Positions 1-7,952 of a stretch of DNA of 46,138 nucleotides are shown one piece after another. Location: the NCBI GenBank assembly GCA_964529975.1, contig CAZGXW010000014.1, positions 1-46,138 on the forward strand. The letters are read 5' to 3'. Both the position numbers and the translations under genes were made by a program. Positions within the stretch are counted from its first letter, which is position 1; the number at the start of each line of letters is the position of its first letter. The DNA comes from JADFMN01 sp964529975 (GTDB lineage: Bacteria > Armatimonadota > Fimbriimonadia > Fimbriimonadales > Fimbriimonadaceae). The notes under the pieces are model-generated. The model was not told the origin of the DNA, made no database searches, and was given only the letters and a program-made list of their open reading frames with translations.

Positions 1-278
1 GGGAAGAGCACTGCGGCGAGGACAGCGCAAACGCCCGTCACCAGTACGACTTGCAGGAACCGGTTAGGCGCTTTAGGCCGTGCAGTTTGAAGAGCCTTTT
101 CAGCTCCATGCACTTGTGGCTGGCGGACGAGGGAAGCGATCATCGATGTCATTTGCTTCATGGCGGTGTACTCCTCCATGAGCGCCGGATCGGACTCGAT
201 CGCCTTGCGGACTTCTTCGCCCCGCTCGAGCGAGAGTTCACCGTCGATGTACGCCTTGATGTCTTCCCTGATGTTCAT
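1..278 (-). CDS. Anti-sigma factor-like membrane protein (partial, C-terminus beyond window)
   Basis: Only the first 92 residues are visible, and the gene runs off the left edge of the window. The N-terminus (MNIREDIKAYIDGELS, then a helical stretch with a Glu/Lys pattern and SDPALMEEY) matches the layout of short anti-sigma domains that sit under an ECF sigma gene. No CxxC zinc motif is seen, so it would be a zinc-free version. A hydrophobic segment starts near residue 78 (LQVVLVTGVCAVLAAVLF), suggesting a single-pass membrane anchor with the N-terminus in the cytoplasm. The ATG overlaps the sigma factor stop codon as ATGA, so the two are probably translationally coupled. The role, holding the sigma factor at the membrane until a signal arrives, is inferred from context. 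Confidence 0.72.
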   Translation of the reverse strand, partial: MNIREDIKAYIDGELSLERGEEVRKAIESDPALMEEYTAMKQMTSMIASLVRQPQVHGAEKALQTARPKAPNRFLQVVLVTGVCAVLAAVLF

Positions 279-805
279 GCCGGCACCTCACACATGATCT
301 CTCTGAGGTTCTTGAACGCGTGGTACAGGCGGGACTTCACCGTTCCCTCGGGTACCCCTGCGATCTCGGCCACCTCGGTGTAGGTCAAACCTTCGACTTC
401 GTGCAACAAGACCACTTCGCGATGTTCGGGGCTGAGTTTCTCTAGCGCGCAGCGGAGCGACTCGTTGGCGGCCACATGGTCGCCGTGGTCGCGGGAGGGC
501 GACTCGAACGCCTCGTCGAGCGCCATCGGGTCTCGCTGCCTCTTGCGCGCGAGGTTTCGGCAGTGGTTGTTGGCCACACCGAGGATCCAGGTTTCGAAAC
601 TCGACCTGCCCTCAAACCCAGCGATGGTGCGTTGCATAGTGATGAACGTCTCCTGAGCGGCGTCCTGGCCGAGGTCGTCCCCCAGGCGTCTGGCACAGAA
701 CCGGTAGACCCTGGGGTAGTGCTCTGCGACGAGTTCACCCAGGGCGCCTTTGTCTCCGCGCCTAGCCCGGTCGATTCTTTCGTCCATACCGGATCGCTCG
801 TGCAT
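275..805 (-). CDS. ECF-type RNA polymerase sigma factor
   Basis: A sigma-70 family regulator of about 176 residues. Region 2 covers roughly residues 8-90 (ERIDRARRGDKGALGEL through a DxGQDAAQETFI core-binding segment and an RSSFETWILGVANN helix). Region 4 covers roughly 112-172 and ends in the helix-turn-helix EVAEIAGVPEGTVKSRL. Regions 1 and 3 are absent, as is typical of extracytoplasmic function sigma factors. The reading frame extends further upstream, but that part would overlap the preceding gene and is Arg/Pro-rich, so the ATG at 805 is taken; a second ATG at 787 (MDERID) is equally possible. It lies 26 nt after the membrane protein gene and overlaps the downstream anti-sigma gene. The target promoters are unknown. 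Confidence 0.9.
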   Translation of the reverse strand: MHERSGMDERIDRARRGDKGALGELVAEHYPRVYRFCARRLGDDLGQDAAQETFITMQRTIAGFEGRSSFETWILGVANNHCRNLARKRQRDPMALDEAFESPSRDHGDHVAANESLRCALEKLSPEHREVVLLHEVEGLTYTEVAEIAGVPEGTVKSRLYHAFKNLREIMCEVPA

Positions 806-831
806 TGTGTGTCTCGGGGGCCCTGGAGCGT

Positions 832-1800
832 TCAACCCTGTTCGTGAAGTTCGCTGGCGGCGAGGCGTTCGCGGACGGTAATGTCTCGAAACTCCAGCCA
901 AGCGAGCCTGACCGAGACAAAGAGGAGCGCAGTGACACCGATGGCCGCGACCATGCTAAAACTGCCCAGGTTCGTTTGGACTGACTCCCGAGGCAGGCTC
1001 GCCATGATCGCCGTGTTGATAGAGACGAGCAAGAACGCGGCACCGAGCCCTTCGTACCGCCAGAAGCCCCTCCTACGTAGAGCCGGGTGGACCGTCCGCG
1101 GCGGCAGCAGCGACTCGATCGTGCCACGAGGCCGCTCATTGAGCCAGTCGAAGAGTTCTCTATAGAACGCCTTAGTGCGTTTGCGCTTAGCGAAGTCCTC
1201 GTGAGGGTCGATCACCTTGATGTTCAACACGAGCCGCCCTGCCTTTGATTTCATTGGCAGTGTCTTGGGGGGCTTGTCTGCGGCGGGGTCCGGGGCGATC
1301 TTTCGGCCCCAGGCTTCGATCGGCACCACGTCTTGCTGGTTGAAGCGGAAGGCGGTTTGCAGTCCCTTGAAATACCACGTGCCGTCCTCTTGCCACATGT
1401 AGCCAGCGTCCCTTCCGATCATGCAGCCTTCGCGGACGATCTCGACTGCGATCGGCAGGTCTGCGCGCGCTGGAACTTTCGATCTGAGTCTCCGGAATCC
1501 TGTGCCTGCGTCAACGTGGTTCGACAGTCGCCGGTACATGAAGACGAGCAGGGCTTGACCGATTGCCATCAGGACGATCGCTTCTCCGACCGCCACAGTG
1601 TAGGCCACTTCCGTCCTTACCGTCGCCCGGCTCACGAGGAAGAACGCGAACCCGGTGACGAGAAAGGCCCATGCGAGGATCCTTTGCCACAGCCCTTCCC
1701 GGTGCGCATCGGTGAGCAGTTCCCTCTCTTCGGGCAGGTGCCACTGTGCCGTCGGCTCGGCGACCTTCATCGGGAACCCTTCGGGGGCTTCAGTCTGCAC
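832..1800 (-). CDS. Uncharacterised four-helix membrane protein
   Basis: I do not recognise this 322-residue protein. It has two hydrophobic segments near residues 41-58 and 66-88, a soluble middle of about 160 residues with a W-x(3)-G-x-WYFKGL motif, and two more hydrophobic segments near 254-272 and 283-303. This gives a paired-helix, loop, paired-helix topology. The GTG start is chosen because a TATCCT hexamer lies exactly 7 nt upstream; an internal ATG at 1770 is the alternative. The gene is followed by the ECF sigma and anti-sigma genes on the same strand and could be part of that unit, for example as a signal-linked membrane component, but nothing in the sequence shows this. Confidence 0.6.
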   Translation of the reverse strand: MQTEAPEGFPMKVAEPTAQWHLPEERELLTDAHREGLWQRILAWAFLVTGFAFFLVSRATVRTEVAYTVAVGEAIVLMAIGQALLVFMYRRLSNHVDAGTGFRRLRSKVPARADLPIAVEIVREGCMIGRDAGYMWQEDGTWYFKGLQTAFRFNQQDVVPIEAWGRKIAPDPAADKPPKTLPMKSKAGRLVLNIKVIDPHEDFAKRKRTKAFYRELFDWLNERPRGTIESLLPPRTVHPALRRRGFWRYEGLGAAFLLVSINTAIMASLPRESVQTNLGSFSMVAAIGVTALLFVSVRLAWLEFRDITVRERLAASELHEQG

Positions 1801-1807
1801 CGTCCTT

Positions 1808-1813
1808 AGGATA
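1808..1813 (-). promoter_or_regulatory. -10-like hexamer for the membrane protein gene
   Basis: TATCCT on the minus strand, 7 nt before the GTG at 1800. No ribosome binding site fits in between, which suggests a leaderless transcript. Confidence 0.5.
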
Positions 1814-1874
1814 CACGGAGCCAGAACCCATCACTAGACCAGATTTGGTGCAAACGTGCGAGCCCCGAAGTAAG

Positions 1875-1882
1875 GTAGGAGG
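1875..1882 (+). promoter_or_regulatory. Strong Shine-Dalgarno that fixes the propeller start
   Basis: TAGGAGG 4-5 nt before the ATG at 1887. It sets the start of the lipoprotein signal peptide and rules out the 47-residue upstream extension. Confidence 0.7.
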
Positions 1883-1886
1883 CGAT

Positions 1887-2912
1887 ATGAAGCGGCTTGC
1901 CCTGTTCCTGCTGGCGTCGATCGCCACCGTGGCCTGCACTCAACGGACTTCTCCCATTTCCCAGGTCTCCCTCGGTCTGACAGGCACTGTCGTCGTCGTG
2001 AACCAGCAGTCCGACTCGATAACCCTAGTCGACCTGAAGACGATGGAAGCGTACAAGCACGTCGCGGTGGTCGGCGGCCCTCACGAGGCCGCGGTCTCGC
2101 CCGACGGGAAGACGGTGTGCGTTACGAACTACCACAAACAGGGTGTTGGGCCGCAGAAGACGCTGAGCATCGTGTCTCTGCCTGGAGGCGAGGTCAAGAA
2201 GACGATCGATCTTGGCCAATACCAAATGCCGCACGACGTCGAGTGGGTCGACGGTAGTCGAGTCGTCTGCACAAGCGAGGCGAACCAGGCCCTCCTGCTG
2301 GTGAACGTTGAGAGCGGCAAGATCGAACGCGTCTTCGAGACCGGACTTCGGGGGTCGCACATGCTTGCGCTCTCGAACGACCGAACGCGACTGTACTGCT
2401 CCAATATGGAAGGCGGTAGCGTTTCGGCTTTCGAGTTTGAGACGGGCAAGAAACTCGCTGACTTCACGACAGGCAGCGAGTGCGAAGGGATCGGCGTCTC
2501 GCCAGATGGAAGGTGGGTCTGGGCCGGCAACCGCGCTGAAGACACGATCTCGATCATCGACACAAAAACGCTAAAGGTCGTCAAACGGCTTGAATCGCCA
2601 GGATTCCCGTACCGCGTCCAGTTCTCCCCGAACGGTAAGACCGCCCTGATCCCCCACGCTACGGCCTCGTCGCTGGTGATCGGTGACGTTGCAGGGCAGA
2701 AAGTGGCAAAGTCGATCCCGCTCGGATTGACCAAGGTTCCGCAGCCATCGACCGCCGGCGTGTTTCCGCACCCCGACAACAGGCACGCGTTTGTCACTGT
2801 GCGAAACGACAACTCTGTCCTTGTACTCGACCTGGAAAGCGGCAAGACGCTAGCCCGTGTTGAAGTCCAGAAGAGCCCCGACGGCGTTTGCTGGTCTCCT
2901 GTGGGACGCTAG
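1887..2912 (+). CDS. YVTN-type beta-propeller lipoprotein
   Basis: A 341-residue secreted protein. The N-terminus MKRLALFLLASIATVAC is a lipoprotein signal with the lipidated cysteine at position 17. The rest is built of repeated blades of the YVTN/40-residue family, e.g. GTVVVVNQQSDSITLVDL, AAVSPDGKTVCVTNY, IGVSPDGRWVWAGN and HAFVTVRNDNSVLVLDL, giving a seven-blade-like propeller of the kind found in surface and quinoprotein-related proteins. The ATG at 1887 is preceded by a clear TAGGAGG, making this one of the few genes here with a strong ribosome binding site; the longer in-frame extension is not used. The ligand or substrate is unknown. It is divergent from the ECF-linked membrane protein gene. 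Confidence 0.85.
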   Translation: MKRLALFLLASIATVACTQRTSPISQVSLGLTGTVVVVNQQSDSITLVDLKTMEAYKHVAVVGGPHEAAVSPDGKTVCVTNYHKQGVGPQKTLSIVSLPGGEVKKTIDLGQYQMPHDVEWVDGSRVVCTSEANQALLLVNVESGKIERVFETGLRGSHMLALSNDRTRLYCSNMEGGSVSAFEFETGKKLADFTTGSECEGIGVSPDGRWVWAGNRAEDTISIIDTKTLKVVKRLESPGFPYRVQFSPNGKTALIPHATASSLVIGDVAGQKVAKSIPLGLTKVPQPSTAGVFPHPDNRHAFVTVRNDNSVLVLDLESGKTLARVEVQKSPDGVCWSPVGR

Positions 2913-2922
2913 CCACGGTTGG

Positions 2923-2928
2923 TATCAT
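2923..2928 (+). promoter_or_regulatory. -10-like hexamer for trpA
   Basis: TATCAT, 8 nt before the trpA ATG, in the 24-nt gap after the propeller gene. It implies an independent, nearly leaderless trpA transcript. Confidence 0.4.
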
Positions 2929-2936
2929 CGTCGGCG

Positions 2937-3725
2937 ATGTCCCGGATCGCCAACGTGTTCGAGGTCCTCAAGGCGAAGAACGAAGGGGCCCTCGTGCTTT
3001 TTGTGACCGCAGGCGACCCAACCTTGGGAGATTTGCCCGCGATATTGGACGCGATGGCAGAGGGCGGGGCCGACTTGATCGAAGTCGGCATACCCTTCTC
3101 CGACCCGATCGCGGACGGCCCGACGATCCAAGCGAGCAGTCAGCGGGCTTTGGACCGTGGCGTGACTTTTGCGGGTGTTCTCGACGCGGTGCGGGGGTTC
3201 GACAAGGTGCCTCTGCTCTTCATGGGCTATACCAACACGTTTCTCCGCAGAGGCTTCGAGCAATCGCTCAGCATGATGCGAGACTCAGGAGTCTCGGGAA
3301 CGATCGTCAGCGACATGATCCCCGAGGAAGCCAGTGATTGGATCAAAGCCTCAGACACTGCCGGGCTCGACCACGTTTTCCTTGCTGCACCGACGAGTAC
3401 TGACGATCGCCTACGCGCCGTTTGCGATGCGACGACCGGATTCGTGTACGCCGTCTCTCGGACCGGGGTCACCGGCGCGGGAAGTGAAGTCCCGCAGGAA
3501 GTCTCTGGCCTCGTTGCGCGGATTCGCGGTTTCACCACTTTGCCCGTCTGCGTCGGGTTTGGGATTTCGAAGCCAGACCACGTCGCATCTGTCTGCTCCG
3601 TCGCGGACGGCGCCGTGATCGGTTCCTGGCTCGTCGACCTATTGGCGCGAGAGTGGGAGGGCGGAAAGGGTCGCGGCTCGCTCGTGTCGCAGTTGAGTGC
3701 CCTCAAGTCCGCGACACGGCGATGA
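2937..3725 (+). CDS. trpA: Tryptophan synthase alpha subunit
   Basis: TrpA splits indole-3-glycerol phosphate into indole and glyceraldehyde 3-phosphate, and the indole passes to TrpB. At 262 residues it is the usual length. The TIM-barrel start LVLFVTAGDPTLGDLP and the signature GADLIEVGIPFSDPIADGP are present, with the catalytic Glu49 and Asp60 falling at the same numbers as in the classical enzyme. The phosphate-binding loop region (GFGISKPDH) is also intact. Unusually, no trpB or other trp gene is adjacent: upstream is a beta-propeller lipoprotein and downstream an aminotransferase whose ATG overlaps the trpA stop. The rest of the pathway must lie elsewhere in the genome. Confidence 0.96.
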   Translation: MSRIANVFEVLKAKNEGALVLFVTAGDPTLGDLPAILDAMAEGGADLIEVGIPFSDPIADGPTIQASSQRALDRGVTFAGVLDAVRGFDKVPLLFMGYTNTFLRRGFEQSLSMMRDSGVSGTIVSDMIPEEASDWIKASDTAGLDHVFLAAPTSTDDRLRAVCDATTGFVYAVSRTGVTGAGSEVPQEVSGLVARIRGFTTLPVCVGFGISKPDHVASVCSVADGAVIGSWLVDLLAREWEGGKGRGSLVSQLSALKSATRR

Positions 3726-4762
3726 TCCTGCTCACCCCCGGCCCTTGCATGACGAGCGAAACGGTCCGCGCAGCATCGGCGCTGCCAGACCTCAACCACC
3801 GAGAACCCGAGTATTCCGAAATCCATTCTCAAGTAAGGGCTAGGCTGTCTTCGCTCGTTGGAGGATACGTCCCTTATCTCATCGGAGGAAGCGGGACTGC
3901 CGCGATGGAAGCAACCGTCACCTCCTGTATCGAAGAGGGGCCGTGCCTCGTTGTCTCGAACGGATACTACGCTGACAGATACGAGAGGATCTTCGAGGCG
4001 CACGGAATCGAGTGCGAAACTCTCAGTTTTCCTTGGTCCTCATCGTGGGACTTTGATCAGATTGAAGAGCACCTGGCGAGCGAGGAGTATGAAGCAGTGC
4101 TCGCGACCCATCACGAGACATCAACCGGTCGGCTGAATGATGTGGCACGGCTGGGCGGACTCTGTGAGCAGTATCAGGCGACCCTCCTCGTCGACGCCGT
4201 CAGTTCGCTCGGTGCGGAACACTTGCCATTGAGAGGAGTTAGTGGCGTGTTTGGAAGTGCGAACAAGTGCCTGCACGGTCTGCCAGGGGTCTCCTTTGTC
4301 TTGTTGGAACCGACATTCTCCTCGTCGATCGCGTCTTTCGATCCGAGGACTTACTACCTCCACCTTCCTCACTACGCGGGCGACAGGCCCCCGCTCACTC
4401 CGCCAGTCCCGGCGGTCCGCTCCTTCTTGCAGGCCCTCGTGGAACTCGAGCACCAGGGCGGAGTCGCGGCCCGGCACGAGAGATACGCGCGACAGGCTAC
4501 GCGGATCCGCAGTTTTCTGCGCGACTGCGGATGCGGAACGTATACGCCAGACAAAGACGCATCGTGCGCCGTCACTGTCGCGACAGTTCCTCGCGGTTTC
4601 GTATCCGACTCCTGGATGCGGTCGAACTACGAAGCAGGGTTCGTGCTCTTCGAGTGCAAAGGCGAACTTCGGGAGACGCACTTTCAGGTCAGCACGATGG
4701 GCGAGGTGGCCGACGCCATGGTCGACTCATGGATCGACTTTGTGAAGGCGGCCGTGTCGTAG
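3722..4762 (+). CDS. PhnW-like class V PLP aminotransferase
   Basis: A 346-residue fold-type I PLP enzyme of the class V group. It starts LLTPGPCMTS and has the cofactor loop GGSGTAAMEA near residue 55, an Asp at 158 in LLVDAVSSLGA that should contact the pyridine nitrogen, and the Schiff-base lysine at 182 in GSANKCLHGLPG. The SANKC-x(2)-GLPG form and the SSLGAEHL segment are closest to 2-aminoethylphosphonate:pyruvate transaminase (PhnW); alanine-glyoxylate or serine-glyoxylate aminotransferases are the main alternatives. No phosphonatase (phnX) or other phosphonate gene is nearby, so the substrate is uncertain. Its ATG overlaps the trpA stop as ATGA, implying coupled translation with trpA. 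Confidence 0.75.
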   Translation: MILLTPGPCMTSETVRAASALPDLNHREPEYSEIHSQVRARLSSLVGGYVPYLIGGSGTAAMEATVTSCIEEGPCLVVSNGYYADRYERIFEAHGIECETLSFPWSSSWDFDQIEEHLASEEYEAVLATHHETSTGRLNDVARLGGLCEQYQATLLVDAVSSLGAEHLPLRGVSGVFGSANKCLHGLPGVSFVLLEPTFSSSIASFDPRTYYLHLPHYAGDRPPLTPPVPAVRSFLQALVELEHQGGVAARHERYARQATRIRSFLRDCGCGTYTPDKDASCAVTVATVPRGFVSDSWMRSNYEAGFVLFECKGELRETHFQVSTMGEVADAMVDSWIDFVKAAVS

Positions 4763-4796
4763 CGACCTAGAGACTCGGCCATGCAACTCTAACGGC

Positions 4797-4802
4797 TACA
4801 CT
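4797..4802 (+). promoter_or_regulatory. -10-like hexamer for the nitrilase-family gene
   Basis: TACACT, 6 nt before the ATG at 4809. The spacer TTCCCC has no ribosome binding site. Confidence 0.5.
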
Positions 4803-4808
4803 TTCCCC

Positions 4809-5624
4809 ATGCGTGTCGCCTGTGTCCAAACCGACGTTGCGTACCGCGACCCTGCCAGGAATACAACAAAAGCCGTCGAGCACATGTTGGCTCTCAAAGG
4901 ACACGACCTCGTCGTGTTTCCAGAGGCGTACCTGACAGGATACGTCGTCGGATCTGCGTCCGAAGCACAGGATCTGGCGATCGACCTCGACGCGGAATCT
5001 GCCTTGATAGCCGATCTTGTGGCTGCTTGCGCCGAAACCGGCGCCCACACTGTGGTGGGAGCCATTGGGCGAGATGGCGACCGCATCGTCAATTCCGCGC
5101 TCCTGATCTCGCCTGACGGCACAGTGCAGCGATATGACAAGACGCACCTTCCCTATCTGGGTGTCGACCGGTTTGTCTCGAAGGGAGACCGGCTAAGCGT
5201 CTTCGAGACCGCGATCGGTCGCATCGGTCTGCTCGTGTGCTACGACTTGCGCGTCCCCGAGGCGGCGAGAACCCTCGCGCTGATGGGGGCGGACGTCATC
5301 GTTTTGCCAACGAACTGGCCAGAGGGGGCTGAGATGACTCCTGCCCACGTTGCGCCGACTCGGGCGCTGGAGAACCGCGTTTACGTCGCGACGTGCAACC
5401 GCATTGGGACGGAGGGGGGGGTGACGTTCATTGGCCAGAGCGGCATCTACGGAGTTGTCGGACAGGAACTCGCCAAGGCCGGAACCACCGAGACCGTGAT
5501 CTCTGCCGAACTCGACCTTAGCCTCGCACGGCAAAAGCGGACTGTCATCCGGCCTGGGGAGTACGAACTCGATGTCATGGGCTCGCGAAGACCAGACCTC
5601 TATGGGTCGTTGTCAGGAAAGTAG
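4809..5624 (+). CDS. Carbon-nitrogen hydrolase (nitrilase superfamily)
   Basis: A 271-residue cytoplasmic amidohydrolase. The nitrilase-superfamily triad is complete: Glu39 (VVFPEAYLTGY), Lys111 (YDKTHLP) and the nucleophile Cys144 (LLVCYDLRVPE). Length and motifs fit the omega-amidase / N-carbamoyl amide hydrolase branch, which cleaves small amides such as alpha-ketoglutaramate or ureidopropionate-like compounds; the exact substrate cannot be read from the motifs. The gene has its own -10-like element 6 nt upstream and is followed 9 nt later by a TPR gene. It may work with the aminotransferase upstream, since omega-amidases clear the ketoacid amides produced by glutamine transaminases, but that pairing is inference. 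Confidence 0.88.
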   Translation: MRVACVQTDVAYRDPARNTTKAVEHMLALKGHDLVVFPEAYLTGYVVGSASEAQDLAIDLDAESALIADLVAACAETGAHTVVGAIGRDGDRIVNSALLISPDGTVQRYDKTHLPYLGVDRFVSKGDRLSVFETAIGRIGLLVCYDLRVPEAARTLALMGADVIVLPTNWPEGAEMTPAHVAPTRALENRVYVATCNRIGTEGGVTFIGQSGIYGVVGQELAKAGTTETVISAELDLSLARQKRTVIRPGEYELDVMGSRRPDLYGSLSGK

Positions 5625-5627
5625 AAT
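5622..5627 (+). promoter_or_regulatory. -10-like hexamer for the TPR gene
   Basis: TAGAAT overlapping the end of the upstream gene, 6 nt before the ATG at 5634. It suggests a separate leaderless transcript even though the intergenic gap is only 9 nt. Confidence 0.5.
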
Positions 5628-5633
5628 CGTTCG

Positions 5634-6509
5634 ATGAACACTGTCCTGGACATCGACGATCTCTGGGACTTCAGCGACCCAGCCAGATCGGAAGCGAAGT
5701 TCCTTGCTGCGCTCGCCGAGGCCGAAGACGAGTCGCTCGCGGCCGAGATTCAAACGCAGATTGCACGAACGTATAGCCTTCGAAGGCAGTTTGACGAAGC
5801 CCACGAGACCCTCGACGTGGTTGCGTCTGTGCTACCCCGGGTCGATCCTCGGGTGGAAGTGAGGTATTTGCTAGAGCGCGGACGCACGTGGAACTCTTCT
5901 GGAGTCAAAGACAAGGCGCGCGAGGTATTCCTTGCCGCGTTCGACGCAGGAAAGCGCGTGGGGGACGACAACCTCGTCGTAGACGCCGCACACATGATGG
6001 CAATCGTCGAGGAGCCGGAGGCTGCTCTCGAGTGGAACCTCCTTGGTTTCCGGATTGTCGACCAGACCCAACAGGAGAAGGCGCGAAAGTGGATCGGCGC
6101 CCTCTCAAACAACATTGCCTGGACCTATCACGACACGGGCGACTACGAGACCGCCCTCCAGTACTTTGAAAAGGGGCTCGAGTACCGCAGGACTGTCGGT
6201 GCGGAGCCAGGCCTGCGCATCGCTCGATGGGCGGTGGCCCGATGCCTGCGGTCACTCTTGCGGGTCGAGGAGTCTCTGGCCGAGCAGATGGCAATCAAGG
6301 ACCATTACTATCCCGGCTACTCGTTCGGAAGCCAAGACATGGACGGGTATGTGGTTGAGGAGATCGCAGAGTGCTTGTACGCGCTCGGGCGCCATGACGA
6401 GGCGAGGCCTTACTTTGGTGCCGCTGCAGAATTGCTGGGAAAGGACGACTGGTTCGTGGCAAACGAGGCGAAGAGGCTGGAAAGGCTTCTTGCTCTAGCC
6501 CAAACCTAG
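5634..6509 (+). CDS. Tetratricopeptide-repeat protein
   Basis: A 291-residue, apparently cytoplasmic protein made of TPR-like helix pairs. The clearest repeats are SLRRQFDEAHETLDVV near residue 50, the NNIAWTYHDTGDYETALQYFEKGLEYR repeat near 160 (the best match to TPR consensus), and IAECLYALGRHDEARPYF near 245. There is no signal peptide, membrane segment or enzyme domain. It probably serves as a protein-interaction scaffold; no partner is evident. Its 3' end overlaps the 3' end of the convergent DASS transporter gene by 15 bp. Confidence 0.8.
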   Translation: MNTVLDIDDLWDFSDPARSEAKFLAALAEAEDESLAAEIQTQIARTYSLRRQFDEAHETLDVVASVLPRVDPRVEVRYLLERGRTWNSSGVKDKAREVFLAAFDAGKRVGDDNLVVDAAHMMAIVEEPEAALEWNLLGFRIVDQTQQEKARKWIGALSNNIAWTYHDTGDYETALQYFEKGLEYRRTVGAEPGLRIARWAVARCLRSLLRVEESLAEQMAIKDHYYPGYSFGSQDMDGYVVEEIAECLYALGRHDEARPYFGAAAELLGKDDWFVANEAKRLERLLALAQT

Positions 6510-7952
6510 CATCGGCAGCAAGAGATACAAGAGCGCCAGGGTGACCACGACGCCGATGACGTCAATGTACACACCGCTCGCCAGAAGTTGTTTTGCCGAA
6601 AGGTGGCCGGAGCCATAGACGATCGCGTTGGGCGGCGTACTCACGGGAAGCATGAACCCGAGCGAGCCGGCCAACGCGGTCGCGATGATTGCTGGAAGCG
6701 GATCGACGCCCTGGGCCATTGCGACGCCGATGACCACTGGGACAAGCATTGAAACGGCGGTCGTGTTGGAGGCGAGTTCGCTTACGATCACAACGGCAAT
6801 GGACGCGACAAACGCGACCGCCCACACGGACTCGGCTCCGCTGAACGATTTGAGCGCGTCTCCTATCGATTGTGCCAGACCGCTCTTTATCGTTGCCTCT
6901 CCCAGTGCAAGTCCGCCTCCAAACAGCATCACAGTTCCCCACTGGATCGTCATTCCTTGTTTCCAAGTCAGCGTTCGGCCGGTCTGCGTGCCGCGAGCAG
7001 GAACGATGTAGCACAGAGCCATGCCTATTACTGCCGCGACCGCGTTCGTGAAGTGGTCTTTGACAAACGCCGTCCATGCGTGGTCTTCGCCGAGCGCGAC
7101 CGTGAGAGTGTCAGGCAAGAGCCACAGCAAGAGGACGAGGAAGAAGATCGACATCACGGCCTTCTCCCCTGTCGACATTGGGGACCGATCTTCCATGCCG
7201 AGGTCGCGCGGCACTTCGACGCCGCCCTTCCTCAAAAACATCCAGTAAAGGACCCCCCAGCCGACAAAGAGCATGACGATGGAGATCGGCATCCCAAATG
7301 CCATCCACTGTCCGAACGAGATCGTCCGGCCCAGTTCCCGCTCAATGAACCCGAGAGCGATAAGGTTAGGCGGGGTCGCGACAGGAGTCCCGACCGCAAA
7401 TGCCGTACTCCACGTGAGCATCAGCATCACCGCCGGGCCAAACCGTGACGACGGTCCGGTTTGTCCTAGCCGCTGAAGGATGCTCACCGCGATCGGGAGC
7501 ATCATGACGGTCGTCGCCGTGTTCGAAAGGAACAACGAGAACACTAGGCCGACTATTCCAATCGTTAACAAGAGCGCCGATGCACTGCTCGTTGCGAACC
7601 GAGTCCGAAGCACAAACCTTGCGATCCGCTCGTGCAGACCGTTCACTTCGAAGGCCTTGGCGAGTGTGAACGACCCGACGAACAGCAGTATGATCGGGTC
7701 GCCGAACGAGGCGAAGGCCGCCTTCTCGTCGACACCGGCAATGAGCACGAGGAGACCGGTTGCCATGATTGCCGTCACGGCGAGGGGCAACGCCTCTGTC
7801 GCCCAAAGGACGACCGTGAATGCGAACACCGCAGCCACGTGGGCCTGATTGGCCGGCAAGTGGCGCAAGAAAATGTACGTCATCGCCGCGATCGCACCGG
7901 CGACTAGCAGCTTCAGCAGACGCTTTTCATGGACCTCATTGACCTCAGACAC
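6495..7952 (-). CDS. DASS/SLC13-family anion:sodium symporter
   Basis: A polytopic inner-membrane carrier of about 485 residues for di- or tricarboxylates or sulfate. It shows the family's two inverted halves, each with an SNT sodium/substrate motif (FLSNTATTVMM and ELASNTTAVSM) and a TPPN-type loop (GTPVATPPNLIALGF and VSTPPNAIVYG). About 12-13 hydrophobic helices are visible. The frame opens at a TTG (7970), but the GTG at 7952 is preceded by GGGAGG and is preferred. It starts inside the last codons of the upstream metallopeptidase gene, so the two are likely co-transcribed. Substrate class cannot be settled by eye. Confidence 0.88.
   Translation of the reverse strand: MSEVNEVHEKRLLKLLVAGAIAAMTYIFLRHLPANQAHVAAVFAFTVVLWATEALPLAVTAIMATGLLVLIAGVDEKAAFASFGDPIILLFVGSFTLAKAFEVNGLHERIARFVLRTRFATSSASALLLTIGIVGLVFSLFLSNTATTVMMLPIAVSILQRLGQTGPSSRFGPAVMLMLTWSTAFAVGTPVATPPNLIALGFIERELGRTISFGQWMAFGMPISIVMLFVGWGVLYWMFLRKGGVEVPRDLGMEDRSPMSTGEKAVMSIFFLVLLLWLLPDTLTVALGEDHAWTAFVKDHFTNAVAAVIGMALCYIVPARGTQTGRTLTWKQGMTIQWGTVMLFGGGLALGEATIKSGLAQSIGDALKSFSGAESVWAVAFVASIAVVIVSELASNTTAVSMLVPVVIGVAMAQGVDPLPAIIATALAGSLGFMLPVSTPPNAIVYGSGHLSAKQLLASGVYIDVIGVVVTLALLYLLLPMLGLG

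Noticed and set aside
3227..4003. Open frame of 258 codons on the minus strand over trpA and the aminotransferase
   Set aside because: Ser/Arg-rich antisense shadow; both plus-strand genes carry conserved catalytic motifs.
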